Shown here piece by piece: positions 10,692-19,239 of a stretch of 64,000 nt of DNA. This DNA is from Alphaproteobacteria bacterium (lineage in GTDB: Bacteria > Myxococcota_A > UBA796 > GCA-2862545), in the NCBI GenBank assembly GCA_020632875.1, contig JACKET010000010.1, forward strand, positions 124,001 through 188,000, read 5' to 3'. A program made the position numbers and the translations under genes. Every line of letters begins with the position of its first letter. Within the stretch, counting starts at the first letter, position 1. The notes below the pieces were generated by a model. It had not been told where the DNA came from and searched no databases. It saw only the letters and a list, made by a program, of their open reading frames with translations.

Positions 10692-12185
10692 ATGGACGCA
10701 GCAGGCGCCTGGGACAAGCTCACCGCAGAGATCCGCGAGGTCTCGCTGTTGTCGGGGGCCGCCGCGAGCCTCGCCTGGGACCAGCAGACGTACATGCCGA
10801 AGGGCTCGGGCGGGCTGCGGGGCAAGCAGATGAGCATCCTGTCCCGCCTGTGCCACGAGCGTGCCGTCGCGCCGCAGGTCGGCGAGTGGCTCGACACCCT
10901 CGGCGCCGCCGACCTCCCCGAGCAACGCCAGGTCGCGATCCGCAAGCTCCGCCGCGACTACGACCGCGAGGTCAAGCTCCCCGGCTCGCTGATCGAGCGG
11001 CAGGCCCTGGCGCGCACGGCGGGCTTCGAGAAGTGGATGGAGGCGAAGACCGCGAAGGACTTCTCGATCTTCCGCCCCGCGCTCGAAGAGCTCCTCGCCA
11101 TCTCGAAGGAGAAGGCGGCCGCGATCGACGCCGACCGCCACCCCCTCCAGGTGCTGATGGAGAAGTACGACCCGGGGGTCTCCATCCCCGCGTTGCAGAG
11201 CACGTTCGCCCGCCTCCAGGAAGGCCTCACCGCGCTGATCACGGGCGTGGGCGACGCGCCGGCCCGCGAGCTCGGGGGTCACTGGCCGCTCGAGGCGCAG
11301 AAGGCGCTGCACACCGACGTGGCCGCCGCGCTCGGCTACGACTTCGCCACCGGCCGCATCGACCCGGCCGAGCACCCCTTCACCATCTCGCTCGGCCACG
11401 GCGACACCCGCATCACCACGCACTACTACGAAGACGACCTGCTGGCGGGGCTCGGCGGCACGGTCCACGAGACCGGCCACGCGCTGTACGAGCAGGGCCT
11501 GCCGTCCGACCTGTTCGGCACGGGCCTCGACTCCGCGGCGTCGTTCGGGCTCCACGAGTCGCAGTCGCGCTTCTGGGAGAACGCGATCGGCCGCAGCCTG
11601 CCGTTCTTCGAGTGGCTCCAGCCGCGCCTCGACGCCCGGTTCCCGGGCAACGGCAAGCAGGCGGTCGACCTGTACCGCGCCGCCAACCGCATCCAGCCCG
11701 GCTTCATCCGCGTGCAGGCCGACGAGGTCACGTACAACCTGCACGTCATCGTGCGCGTCGAGCTCGAGCTCGCGCTGTTCGAGGGCCGGCTGGCCGTCGC
11801 CGACCTGCCCGACGCCTGGAACGAGAAGTACACGAAGTACCTCGGCATCACGCCGCCCGACGACGCCGTGGGCGTGCTGCAGGACGTGCACTGGAGCAGC
11901 GGCGCCTTCGCGTACTTCCAGAGCTACACGCTCGGGAACCTGTACGCTGCGGCCTTCCTGGCGACCCTGCGCCAGGATCTGCCCGACCTCGACGACCGCG
12001 TCCGCGCGGGCGAGTTCCGGCCCATCCTCGACTGGCTGCGCGACCGCGTGCACCGTCACGGCCGCACGCTCGACGGCCCCGAGCGCGTGCGGGCCGTGGT
12101 GGGCGAGCGCGACTACGTCGAAGACCTGCTGTCGTACCTGTGGAGCCGGCACGGCGCGCTGTACGGGCTGACGCGACCCGCCTGA
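10692..12185 (+). CDS. Metallocarboxypeptidase, family M32 (Taq type)
   Basis: This 497-residue protein is the usual length for carboxypeptidase Taq enzymes, which release C-terminal residues from peptides in the cytoplasm. The zinc motif HETGH is at residues 259-263. Other family blocks are LAWDQQTYMP near the N-terminus, HPFTISLGHGDTRITT, GLHESQSRFWEN (third zinc ligand Glu region), IQPGFIRVQADEVTYNLHVI and YFQSYTLGNLYAA. The start at 10692 has GGAGG 5 nt upstream; an in-frame ATG at 10665 has less support. Converges with the gene ending at 12204. Confidence 0.93.
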   Translation: MDAAGAWDKLTAEIREVSLLSGAAASLAWDQQTYMPKGSGGLRGKQMSILSRLCHERAVAPQVGEWLDTLGAADLPEQRQVAIRKLRRDYDREVKLPGSLIERQALARTAGFEKWMEAKTAKDFSIFRPALEELLAISKEKAAAIDADRHPLQVLMEKYDPGVSIPALQSTFARLQEGLTALITGVGDAPARELGGHWPLEAQKALHTDVAAALGYDFATGRIDPAEHPFTISLGHGDTRITTHYYEDDLLAGLGGTVHETGHALYEQGLPSDLFGTGLDSAASFGLHESQSRFWENAIGRSLPFFEWLQPRLDARFPGNGKQAVDLYRAANRIQPGFIRVQADEVTYNLHVIVRVELELALFEGRLAVADLPDAWNEKYTKYLGITPPDDAVGVLQDVHWSSGAFAYFQSYTLGNLYAAAFLATLRQDLPDLDDRVRAGEFRPILDWLRDRVHRHGRTLDGPERVRAVVGERDYVEDLLSYLWSRHGALYGLTRPA

Positions 12186-12203
12186 GGTCGCGCCGCCTTC
12201 GCG

Positions 12204-14705
12204 CTATTCGTCGCCCTCGAGCTCGGGGTCGCCCTCGTCGTCGGACGACAGCATCAGCCCGCCACCGGGGATGGGCTCGATCGGATCGAGCACCGCGGGG
12301 TCGGGCACGTCGAGCTTCACGGCCGGGTCGTACTCGCGGGCGTCGAGGTACTGCGACAGCGTCGAGAGGCCGTGACCGACGTAGTCGATGCGGACCTTGT
12401 TCTCGTTCATCGTGTACTTGATGCCGCCGAACACCTTCTTCGGACGAGCGACGAAGTAGCTGTCGAGCCCGTCGAACTGCATCACGTCGAGGAACCGGAT
12501 CGCCTCGCGGGTGGACGTGTCGTACTTGCCCTTGGCCTCGGGCCGGTGCTTGGACGCGATCTGGTAGGCCGCTGCGGTGCCCTCGCTGTAGCAGAAGGTC
12601 TGCATGGCGGGGAGCTCGTTCGGGAGCTTGTAGTAGCCGCCCACGAAGTCGGGCCACGGCGACCGGGCGCCCGTCCACTGGTAGTTGTCGATCATCCAGT
12701 CGGCGACCTCGAGCCCGAAGTCGGCGGCCCGCTTGTCGCCCGTGAGCTTGTAGTACTGCTTCGACGCCATGACCGACCACGGGCCGAACTGCACCAGGTC
12801 GAGGCGGTCGTTGTCGGCGTAGGTGTTGTGCGGCCACCGGCCATAGGGGTTCTTCCGGACGGCCCGGGAGCGGAACCACGGCGTGTAGAAGTCGAGGAAC
12901 TTCGGGAAGAAGTCGAGCCACTCGGGCTCGTCGAAGTACTCGGCCACCATGCCGAGCGCGAGCGCGGCCTCGCCGGGCACGATGTCGTTCTTGTTGCCGT
13001 AGTAGCTGTGCGTGCGCGGCACGTTGTACGCCTCGAACTTGCCTTCGGGCGTCTGCTGGCTCGCGACGTACTTCGCCATCTTGCGGATGTTGTCGTCTTG
13101 GGAGTGGTCGCCCGTGGCGTCGGCCCAGGCGATCCAGCCGAGCAGGGCGACCGCGACCGTGCCGAGCTTCTGGTTCGGCTCTTTCTTGGTCTGCTTGGAC
13201 ATCTGCTCGGCGACGCTCGGGTAGCGGAACAGCATCGTGCCGGCGGGCGGATGCGGGACGGGCGCCTTCGCGTCGACCGGGTCGTCGCCGTAGATCGCGT
13301 ACCGCATCAGCCATTCCATGCCGCGCGCGGCGCCGCGCAGGTACCGATCGTCGTGGCGGTAGCGCCACGTGTCGGAGAGGTCGCGGGTGGCGAGGATGTG
13401 CCGGACCTCGTTGTAGTCGTCGGACCGGCGGTTCTGCGTGGGCCAGTACTTGTACTCGAACATGTTGTTCGGGAGCAGGTTCTCGAGCCACCACTCGCCG
13501 CCGTTCACGAGCATCTGGCGGATCTTCGCGTCGGTCAGCGATTCCATCGTGACGTCGGGCATCCCGCGGACGAGCTTCACCGCGGAGCCGCCGCCGAGCT
13601 CGGTCTCGAGGAAGTGCTGCGTGCGGATCATGTCGAGCTCGGTGGTCGTGTCTTCCCACGGACGGCGATCGCGCCAGCCGAACTGCCCGACCATCTCGCG
13701 CAGCATCTCGTCGACGCTGTGCCAGCTGTGCGTGGTGAGCTCGCTGCCCGGCATGTACGAGAACTTGCGGTCTTTCACGCCTTCGCGGTGCTGGAAGATC
13801 GCGCCGTCGACGCCCATCTCGAACAGCTCGAAGATGGCGCCGCGGTCGCGGGGCTCGACGGGCGCCCGCTCCATCACGACGTGCACCTCGAGCCGGATGT
13901 CTTTCATCCGCTCTTCGAGCGAGCCGATGCCCTGGGTCTCGATCTCGCGCTCCCAGGTGCGGATGAGCTTCGACGCGAGGTCGTTGAGCGTGGACTCGAG
14001 GTTCTTCCCGACGGCGTGGCGCATCACGAGCGTCGCGCCCTGCAGGCGCATCACGCCGATCAGGCGCACGGCGGAGGGGCTCCAGCGCTGACGCGGGATG
14101 GGCGTGCCGCTGAGGCGGGCGCGCAGGCCCTTGAGCAGCGAATCGCCCGTGGTGGTCGGCACGCGCGAGGGGGTGGACCGCACGCTGTAGACCATCATGT
14201 CGGGCGTGACGTAGCGGAGCTGGAACCACTCGAGCCAGTCGTGGTGGGCGAGCCGGGCGAGCACCACGTTGTCGCGATCGAGCGCTTCGACGAGATCGCG
14301 GTGCACCATCACGAGCTCGAAGCCGGACCCGCGGATCACCTTCGCGGCCTTCGCTTCGTTCTGGCTCATGAGGGCCGAGCGGATGTCGGGCTTGTCGTCG
14401 AGCTTCGCGGCGTTCTCGTAGCCCTGCACGCGCCCCACGAGGAAGGGCGTGCGGGTCTTCGCGAGCTCGTCGATCTTCTTGCGCGCGGTGTTCGAGAGCT
14501 GGACGGGCGCCACCTCGGCGAGACAGGCGGTGAGGCGCTCTTCGGGCTCGCCCGACAGGGACCGGCAGTAGGCCTGGCGCTTCGCGACGACGATCGGGTT
14601 CAGGTTCTCACCCCCGTCGTCCCGGCTCTGGTTCGTATTGAAATAGACGAACCCGCCGATCGCCAGGATGATGGCGAGGCCGAGCCAGATCCAATCCCAC
14701 TTCAT
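12204..14705 (-). CDS. Large membrane-anchored protein: AMMECR1-like region plus alpha-toroid-like half
   Basis: This 833-residue protein starts MKWDWIWLGLAIILAIGGFVYF, a signal anchor, with AGGA 6 nt before the ATG. Residues about 200-400 contain DRGAIFELFEMGVDGAIF, YMPGSELTTHSWHSVDEMLREM and FGWRDRRPWED, which recall AMMECR1-family proteins, though weakly. The second half (about 480-790) is rich in Trp, Tyr and regularly spaced helices such as GEAALALGMVAEYFDEPEWLDFFPKF and FCYSEGTAAAYQIA, resembling alpha/alpha-toroid enzymes. The C-terminus is acidic. A periplasmic role, perhaps on a sugar or lipid polymer, is a guess. Its start faces rpsN. Confidence 0.6.
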   Translation of the reverse strand: MKWDWIWLGLAIILAIGGFVYFNTNQSRDDGGENLNPIVVAKRQAYCRSLSGEPEERLTACLAEVAPVQLSNTARKKIDELAKTRTPFLVGRVQGYENAAKLDDKPDIRSALMSQNEAKAAKVIRGSGFELVMVHRDLVEALDRDNVVLARLAHHDWLEWFQLRYVTPDMMVYSVRSTPSRVPTTTGDSLLKGLRARLSGTPIPRQRWSPSAVRLIGVMRLQGATLVMRHAVGKNLESTLNDLASKLIRTWEREIETQGIGSLEERMKDIRLEVHVVMERAPVEPRDRGAIFELFEMGVDGAIFQHREGVKDRKFSYMPGSELTTHSWHSVDEMLREMVGQFGWRDRRPWEDTTTELDMIRTQHFLETELGGGSAVKLVRGMPDVTMESLTDAKIRQMLVNGGEWWLENLLPNNMFEYKYWPTQNRRSDDYNEVRHILATRDLSDTWRYRHDDRYLRGAARGMEWLMRYAIYGDDPVDAKAPVPHPPAGTMLFRYPSVAEQMSKQTKKEPNQKLGTVAVALLGWIAWADATGDHSQDDNIRKMAKYVASQQTPEGKFEAYNVPRTHSYYGNKNDIVPGEAALALGMVAEYFDEPEWLDFFPKFLDFYTPWFRSRAVRKNPYGRWPHNTYADNDRLDLVQFGPWSVMASKQYYKLTGDKRAADFGLEVADWMIDNYQWTGARSPWPDFVGGYYKLPNELPAMQTFCYSEGTAAAYQIASKHRPEAKGKYDTSTREAIRFLDVMQFDGLDSYFVARPKKVFGGIKYTMNENKVRIDYVGHGLSTLSQYLDAREYDPAVKLDVPDPAVLDPIEPIPGGGLMLSSDDEGDPELEGDE

Positions 14706-14761
14706 TTGGTTCCTCGTGTACGAAGGGCCGTCGCATATCCGCCCGAGGGAGCCATGTCGCC

Positions 14762-14789
14762 TTGACACGGCATCGTCTCGCGCTAGATC
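14762..14789 (+). promoter_or_regulatory. Sigma70-like promoter of rpsN
   Basis: A perfect TTGACA (14762-14767) is followed after 16 bp by TAGATC (14784-14789). The transcript would start near 14796, leaving a leader of about 70 nt before rpsN. This is one of the clearest -35/-10 pairs in the window. Confidence 0.55.
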
Positions 14790-14807
14790 CGTCCGGTCGG
14801 AGGTGTG

Positions 14808-14819
14808 CGGGTCGACCCG
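14808..14819. promoter_or_regulatory. 12-bp perfect palindrome in the rpsN leader
   Basis: CGGGTCGACCCG is a perfect palindrome about 12-24 nt downstream of the predicted transcription start. It could be an operator or a small hairpin in the leader. No regulator can be named from it. Confidence 0.3.
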
Positions 14820-14866
14820 TCGGGCCGCGCTCCGCTCGAATCCTTTCGTACCCGAGAGAGCATCCA

Positions 14867-15172
14867 ATGGCCAAGAAGAGCGCCATCAACAAGCAGAAGC
14901 GTCGCGAGAAGCTGGTCCGCAAGTACGCGGCCAAGCGCGCCGAGCTCAAGCGCCTCGCCGGCGACCAGAGCCTGACCCCCGAGCAGCGCCTGGCGGCCCG
15001 CGAGAAGCTCGCGAGCCTCCCCCGCAACAGCTCGCCCGTTCGTCTCCGCACGCGCTGCATCGTCACGGGCCGTCCGCGCGCCGTGTACCGCAAGCTCATG
15101 CTCTCCCGGATCGCCTTCCGCGAGCTCGCCCACGCCGGCCAGCTCCCGGGCATCCACAAGGCCAGCTGGTAG
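14867..15172 (+). CDS. rpsN: 30S ribosomal protein S14, long zinc-free form
   Basis: This 101-residue protein matches the E. coli-type S14: LPRNSSPVRLRTRC, TGRPRAVYRKLMLSRIAFRELA and the ending IHKASW. S14 sits in the head of the small subunit. The short zinc form (about 61 residues) has two CxxC pairs; here a single Cys remains, so no zinc is bound. The gene stands alone with its own promoter, not in the S10/spc ribosomal operon. In many bacteria such isolated zinc-free copies back up a zinc-dependent copy when zinc is scarce; whether this genome has both cannot be seen. Confidence 0.95.
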   Translation: MAKKSAINKQKRREKLVRKYAAKRAELKRLAGDQSLTPEQRLAAREKLASLPRNSSPVRLRTRCIVTGRPRAVYRKLMLSRIAFRELAHAGQLPGIHKASW

Positions 15173-15223
15173 CCCAGCCGGTCTGAACCGCCCCTCCCGC
15201 CCGCCGCGGGCAGAGGGGTCGGC

Positions 15224-15400
15224 TCACTCCTCGTCGTGGACCTGCTTCAGCGGGACCCGCGGCGCGAGGAGTCGCTGCATCCCGAACACGACGACCGCGA
15301 ACGTCGGGATGAAGAGGCTCCACCACAACAGCGGCGGGATCGGAGTCACGTCGACATCGACGGCTTCGGTGCCCGACGTCGCCTGGGTCGTCTCGTCCAC
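15224..15400 (-). CDS. Small single-TM protein coupled to the aminotransferase gene
   Basis: This 58-residue product begins at GTG 15400, 11 nt after the stop of the upstream aminotransferase gene, with CGGAG ahead of it. An acidic N-terminus (residues 1-23) is followed by one membrane helix, LLWWSLFIPTFAVVVFGMQRLL, and a short charged tail. No family is recognised. Tight coupling suggests it works with, or tethers, the aminotransferase, but nothing else supports this. Confidence 0.55.
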   Translation of the reverse strand: MDETTQATSGTEAVDVDVTPIPPLLWWSLFIPTFAVVVFGMQRLLAPRVPLKQVHDEE

Positions 15401-15411
15401 TGCCAGCTCCG

Positions 15412-17106
15412 TCAGGACGGCGAGACGAGCCGGATCTCGTCGGGCAGCGGGAACCAGCGCAGCGACTCGAAGTTCGTGGTGAGCTTCGGCCCGTCGTCGA
15501 CGGGTGGGGCGGCGTTCGCAAGGATCTCGCGGGCCGCGGCGAGGTAGTCGACCAGCGCGCTCTCGGGCTCGGTCGCGTGGCGCGAGCGGTACTCGAGGCG
15601 ACCGCTGCGGTAGGTGTTGTCGGTGAGCCGCATCGCGGGGTCGGGACGGCCGTGACGGTGGCGCCACATCCCCGTGCGCTCGCAGAACCGGTACTCGGGC
15701 AGCAGGCGCCAGCCCTCGTTCGCGACGAGGTCGACCGCGTCGAGGATGAACTGGAACACGTCCTCGCTGATGAAGTAGTTGAAGTTCACCCGCACCCAGC
15801 CGGGCTTCACGCCCTCGCAGCCCCGGGTGATCTCGCGCTGGAACTCGCGGCTCGTCGACAGGTCGATGCCGAGCAGGCGGTGGCCGTACGGCCCCGCGCA
15901 CGAGCAGCCGCCGCGCGCCTGGATGCCGAGCAGGTCGTTGAGCAGCGCCACCACGAAGTTGTGGTGGAGGTACTTGTCGCCCTGGTAGCGCACGACGAAG
16001 CTGACGATCGACAGGCGCCAGGCGTCGCGGTTGCCGAGGATGCGCAGGTTCGGGTTCTTCGACCAGCGCTCGATGGCGCGCTGGATGAGGTCGTGCTCGC
16101 GGGCCCGGATGGTCGCGCAGCCCACGGCCTCCTTCAGCTGGAACACGAGGCCCGCGCGGATCGACTCGACGATGGCGGGCGTTCCGCCCTCTTCGCGGTG
16201 CACCGGGTCGTCGAGGTACCGGTGCTCGACGCTGCTCACGTAGCTGACCGTGCCCCCGCCCGGAACGCTCGGCACCCGGTTCTGGAAGAGGTGCCGCTTC
16301 GCGACCAGGAGCCCCGGCGTGCCGGGCCCGCCGATGAACTTGTGCGGGCTGATGAAGATCGCGTCTTTGTACACGAGGTGCCCATCGGGCCCGTCGTCGT
16401 GCATGTTCATCTCGATCTTCACGTACGGCCCGGCCGCGGCGAAGTCCCAGAACGAGAGCGCGCCGTGCTTGTGCAGCAGGGCCGCCGTGTTCCGCGTGTC
16501 GCTGCCGATGCCGGTGACGTTGCTGGCCGCCGAGAAGCTGCCGATCTTCAACGGCCGATCCGCGTAGAGCACGAGCTTCTCTTCGAGGTCGTCGAGGTCG
16601 ATGCGGCCGTTCTCGTCTTCGGGGATGACCACGACGTCGGCGATCGACTCGCGCCAGGGCAGCTCGTTGCTGTGGTGCTCGTAGGGCCCGATGAACACGA
16701 CGGGACGCTCGTTCGCCGGGATGTGCGCCTCGAGCCCGTAGCGCGCGTCGAGGTCGGCGGGGATGCGCAGGTTGAGCACGTCGATGAGCTTGTTGATGGC
16801 GCCCGTGGCGCCCGAGCCGCAGAAGATGACGCAGTCTTCTTCGCTCCCGCCCACGGCCTCTTTGATGATGCGGCGGGCGTCTTCGCGGAACCGGGTGGTC
16901 TGCAGGCCGGTGCCGCTCGTCTCGGTGTGCGTGTTCGCGTAGAGCGGCAGCACCTCGTTGCGGATGTAGTCTTCGATGAACGTGAGGGAGCGGCCCGAGG
17001 CGGTGTAGTCGGCGTAGGTGACGCGGCGCGGACCGTACGGCCCTTCGATCGCGTGATCCTCACCGATGATGCTGTTCCGGATGGTCTCGACGAGCCGGTC
17101 GGACAT
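15412..17106 (-). CDS. Class V aminotransferase / cysteine desulfurase-like PLP enzyme
   Basis: This 564-residue protein is longer than typical desulfurases (about 400). PLP-binding features are YADYTASGRSL near the N-terminus, HTETSGTG, the GSGATGAINKL phosphate loop, WDFAAAGPYV with the ring-stacking Asp, and SPHKFIGGPGTPG with the Schiff-base Lys. RGGCSCAGPYG near residue 385 places a Cys where desulfurases carry their sulfur. It could remove sulfur from cysteine or act on a related substrate. The extra C-terminal 120 residues are of unknown role. The start at 17106 has GGGAGG 6 nt upstream. It leads an operon with the small membrane protein. Confidence 0.85.
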   Translation of the reverse strand: MSDRLVETIRNSIIGEDHAIEGPYGPRRVTYADYTASGRSLTFIEDYIRNEVLPLYANTHTETSGTGLQTTRFREDARRIIKEAVGGSEEDCVIFCGSGATGAINKLIDVLNLRIPADLDARYGLEAHIPANERPVVFIGPYEHHSNELPWRESIADVVVIPEDENGRIDLDDLEEKLVLYADRPLKIGSFSAASNVTGIGSDTRNTAALLHKHGALSFWDFAAAGPYVKIEMNMHDDGPDGHLVYKDAIFISPHKFIGGPGTPGLLVAKRHLFQNRVPSVPGGGTVSYVSSVEHRYLDDPVHREEGGTPAIVESIRAGLVFQLKEAVGCATIRAREHDLIQRAIERWSKNPNLRILGNRDAWRLSIVSFVVRYQGDKYLHHNFVVALLNDLLGIQARGGCSCAGPYGHRLLGIDLSTSREFQREITRGCEGVKPGWVRVNFNYFISEDVFQFILDAVDLVANEGWRLLPEYRFCERTGMWRHRHGRPDPAMRLTDNTYRSGRLEYRSRHATEPESALVDYLAAAREILANAAPPVDDGPKLTTNFESLRWFPLPDEIRLVSPS

Positions 17107-17163
17107 GCAGGCCTCCCTTCCGGGGGTCATATCCCGTCGGCTATGTTTCGCCTGGGAGGTGGG

Positions 17164-17442
17164 GTGAGCAGCCCATTCCTCATCTCGTTCGTCGAAGCCG
17201 TGGTCACGCAGCTCGTCGAGAACGAGCAGATCGAGATCCGACCCGGCGAGACGGGCTCCGTCGTGGGCAACGTCGCCGCCCGCCTCGGGGCGGCGTCCGA
17301 GGGAGAGTCCCTCGTGTCGACCCTCGTGAAGGCCCTCCTCGCCTGTGACGCGGTGGAGGAGCTCTACGTCGACGACATGGAGCTGAAGGACCTCATCACG
17401 TCGCTCCCCGTGGGGACGCTTCCCCGGGGAGGCGCCCGCTGA
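17164..17442 (+). CDS. Small acidic protein, unknown function
   Basis: This 92-residue protein begins at GTG 17164 with GGGAGG 5 nt upstream; ATG 17143 is in frame but has no ribosome binding site. The sequence is helical and acidic (ISFVEAVVTQLVENEQIEI..., SLVSTLVKALLACDAVEELYVDDMELKDLI). I recognise no family. Its stop TGA overlaps the apparent CTG start of the next gene, so the two are almost certainly translationally coupled. Confidence 0.6.
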   Translation: MSSPFLISFVEAVVTQLVENEQIEIRPGETGSVVGNVAARLGAASEGESLVSTLVKALLACDAVEELYVDDMELKDLITSLPVGTLPRGGAR

Positions 17443-18191
17443 TCGAGCTCGTCGAAGAGGGGAGCGCCATCGCGTCGCTCCCCTTCCCCCGCTGGGTGCG
17501 CCGGTTCCAGGGCGGGGCGGCGCGGGTGCGTGGACGCATCGACGACCGGGACCTCGGGAGCGGCATCGCGGTGGGCGCCGGCGAGCTCGAGGTCGCGTTC
17601 ACCTTCGAGGGCGGCGAGGAGCCCGAGCTGCTCGCCATCGCGCTCGTGGGCGACGTGCGCGTCGGGGACGTGCAGGGCCGCGAGCTCGACGCCGATATCG
17701 ACGGCACCCAGCTCGATGGGGTCGACGTCACGGGGCCGATCCGCATCGACCTTCTCCTCGAGGCCCTGATGCACGGGCTCTCCGACGTGTCGGCGTGGGC
17801 CGAGGTGTTCCCGGCCGGCGAGCTGCTCGTGAAGTTCCAGCACGGCGTGCAGGTCGCCATCTCGCCGCACGCCGTGGTGCGCCTCGAGGGCGCCGCGGTG
17901 GGCTCGCCTGCAGCGCTGCGGCTGTCGGAGCCCCTCGTGCTGTCGGTCGACGGCGAGGGCCTGCGCCTGTCGCACACCCGGTTCCACCGGCTCGCGAGCC
18001 TCGCCGACATCCGGATCGAGGGCGCCGCGCTTCACCCCGACGGCGAGGTCACCCTGAAGGGCGGCGCGAACGCGGCGCTCGATCGCGTCGTGCGCGGGGG
18101 CCTGAAGCGCGCCAGCGCCCGGCTGTCCGAGCTCGTCCGCCAGTCCCCGCGGTTCGCGCGCGTGCGCAGCTTCCTCCGCGCCGACCGCTGA
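17439..18191 (+). CDS. Unknown beta-rich protein, apparent CTG start
   Basis: The product is 250 residues if it starts at CTG 17439. That codon overlaps the upstream stop (CTGA) and has GGGGAGG 6 nt before it, whereas the first standard start in frame, GTG 17496, has no ribosome binding site and would drop IELVEEGSAIASLPFPRW, which looks coding. The protein repeats short beta-strand units (LGSGIAVGAGELEVAFTF, LDADIDGTQLDGVDVTGPI) and ends in a basic helix. No family is recognised. It converges with the gene ending at 18206. Confidence 0.55.
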   Translation: MIELVEEGSAIASLPFPRWVRRFQGGAARVRGRIDDRDLGSGIAVGAGELEVAFTFEGGEEPELLAIALVGDVRVGDVQGRELDADIDGTQLDGVDVTGPIRIDLLLEALMHGLSDVSAWAEVFPAGELLVKFQHGVQVAISPHAVVRLEGAAVGSPAALRLSEPLVLSVDGEGLRLSHTRFHRLASLADIRIEGAALHPDGEVTLKGGANAALDRVVRGGLKRASARLSELVRQSPRFARVRSFLRADR

Positions 18192-18205
18192 GCTCTCGGG
18201 GCGCT

Positions 18206-18397
18206 TCAGGGCTCGTCGGGCTCGAAGGCGCCGCGCGCCTCGCGCACCCACATCACGCCGCGGTAGACGCCGAGCGCGACGAGCACGAAGCCGCCGACCG
18301 GGCTGCCCCCGACGTACACCGACGCGCCGACCCCGAGGAACGCGACCGTCGAGACCGCGCCCAGCAGCAGGCTCGCGCGCGGACCGAGCCCCCGCAT
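18206..18397 (-). CDS. Small two-TM membrane protein
   Basis: This 63-residue protein has two hydrophobic segments (LLLGAVSTVAFLGVGASVYV and GGFVLVALGVYRGVMW) joined by a Gly-rich turn, and an acidic tail. Its ATG overlaps the stop of the upstream gene by one base (TGATG), so it is coupled to it. No family is recognised. Confidence 0.55.
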   Translation of the reverse strand: MRGLGPRASLLLGAVSTVAFLGVGASVYVGGSPVGGFVLVALGVYRGVMWVREARGAFEPDEP

Positions 18398-19230
18398 CAG
18401 TGGCCGGGGTGGAGCAGGGCCCAGTACGCCATCGCGTCTTCGGCCCACGTGTCGCACTCGGGGTGCGGACCGGGCAGGAGCCCCGACACGAACGGGAGAT
18501 CGAGGGCGTCGCGGTAGGCCTTGAGGCGCTCGAGGGCCCGGCGCGGACCGATGTCGACGTCGAGGTGCGCAGCGAGGTTGAGCGCGCGCGCCGCCAACAT
18601 GCCGAGCACGGCGAGCTGGACCGTGGTGGGCAGGCCCGAGAGCCGCTCTTCGAGGACCCCGGCGGCCCACTGCACCTTGCTGGCCTCTTCGGGCATGGCG
18701 GACGAGGCGAGCAGGTCGTCGGGCGGGGCGAGCAGCTCGAGCAGCTCGGCGACGGCCGGGCCCCACGACGGGACCTCGTGCCCCACGCGGAGCCTCGCGA
18801 GCTCGCCATCCGCGTCGCTGGCGTCGCGCTGGAGCGCGGCGAGCGGGACCACGTCGATGTCGTCGATCTCGACGGGGGCCGGCGGCTCGGGCGCGGTGAC
18901 GTTGTCGGGCTCGGGGATGTCGGTCTGCTCTTCGTCGCCGTGCAGCTCGCCTTCGGTGAACAGCGGCAGCGCGTCGCCATCGATCTCGTCGGTGTACCAG
19001 CCGTCGCTCTCGAAGTGCGCGCGGTCGGTCTGCACGTCGACGGGCGTGAGCGGAGCGAAGGTCGGAGCGGCCCGCGCGAGCTCGTGCACGTAGCGCCCGA
19101 TGTCGCGGAACAGCGAGTCGAGCGCTTCGGCGATCTCGCCGGTTGGATCGCCCTGTTGGGCGATGAGGGCCAGGGCGTTGTCGGCTTCGCCGAGCAGCTG
19201 GAGGAGTCGGGGGTCTTCGAGCACGGGCAT
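18397..19230 (-). CDS. Unknown cytoplasmic protein
   Basis: This 277-residue protein has helical ends and an acidic, Pro-rich middle (about residues 75-125, DIPEPDNVTAPEPPAPVEIDD) that looks disordered. The C-terminal part has a regular helical pattern (VAELLELLAPPDDLLASS, VQLAVLGMLAARALNLAAHL) and ends near Trp/His residues. There is no signal peptide and no enzyme motif that I recognise. It is followed with overlap by a two-TM protein and preceded by the NUDIX gene 9 nt upstream, so the three likely form one leftward operon. Confidence 0.6.
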   Translation of the reverse strand: MPVLEDPRLLQLLGEADNALALIAQQGDPTGEIAEALDSLFRDIGRYVHELARAAPTFAPLTPVDVQTDRAHFESDGWYTDEIDGDALPLFTEGELHGDEEQTDIPEPDNVTAPEPPAPVEIDDIDVVPLAALQRDASDADGELARLRVGHEVPSWGPAVAELLELLAPPDDLLASSAMPEEASKVQWAAGVLEERLSGLPTTVQLAVLGMLAARALNLAAHLDVDIGPRRALERLKAYRDALDLPFVSGLLPGPHPECDTWAEDAMAYWALLHPGH

Positions 19231-19239
19231 GGCGCGATG

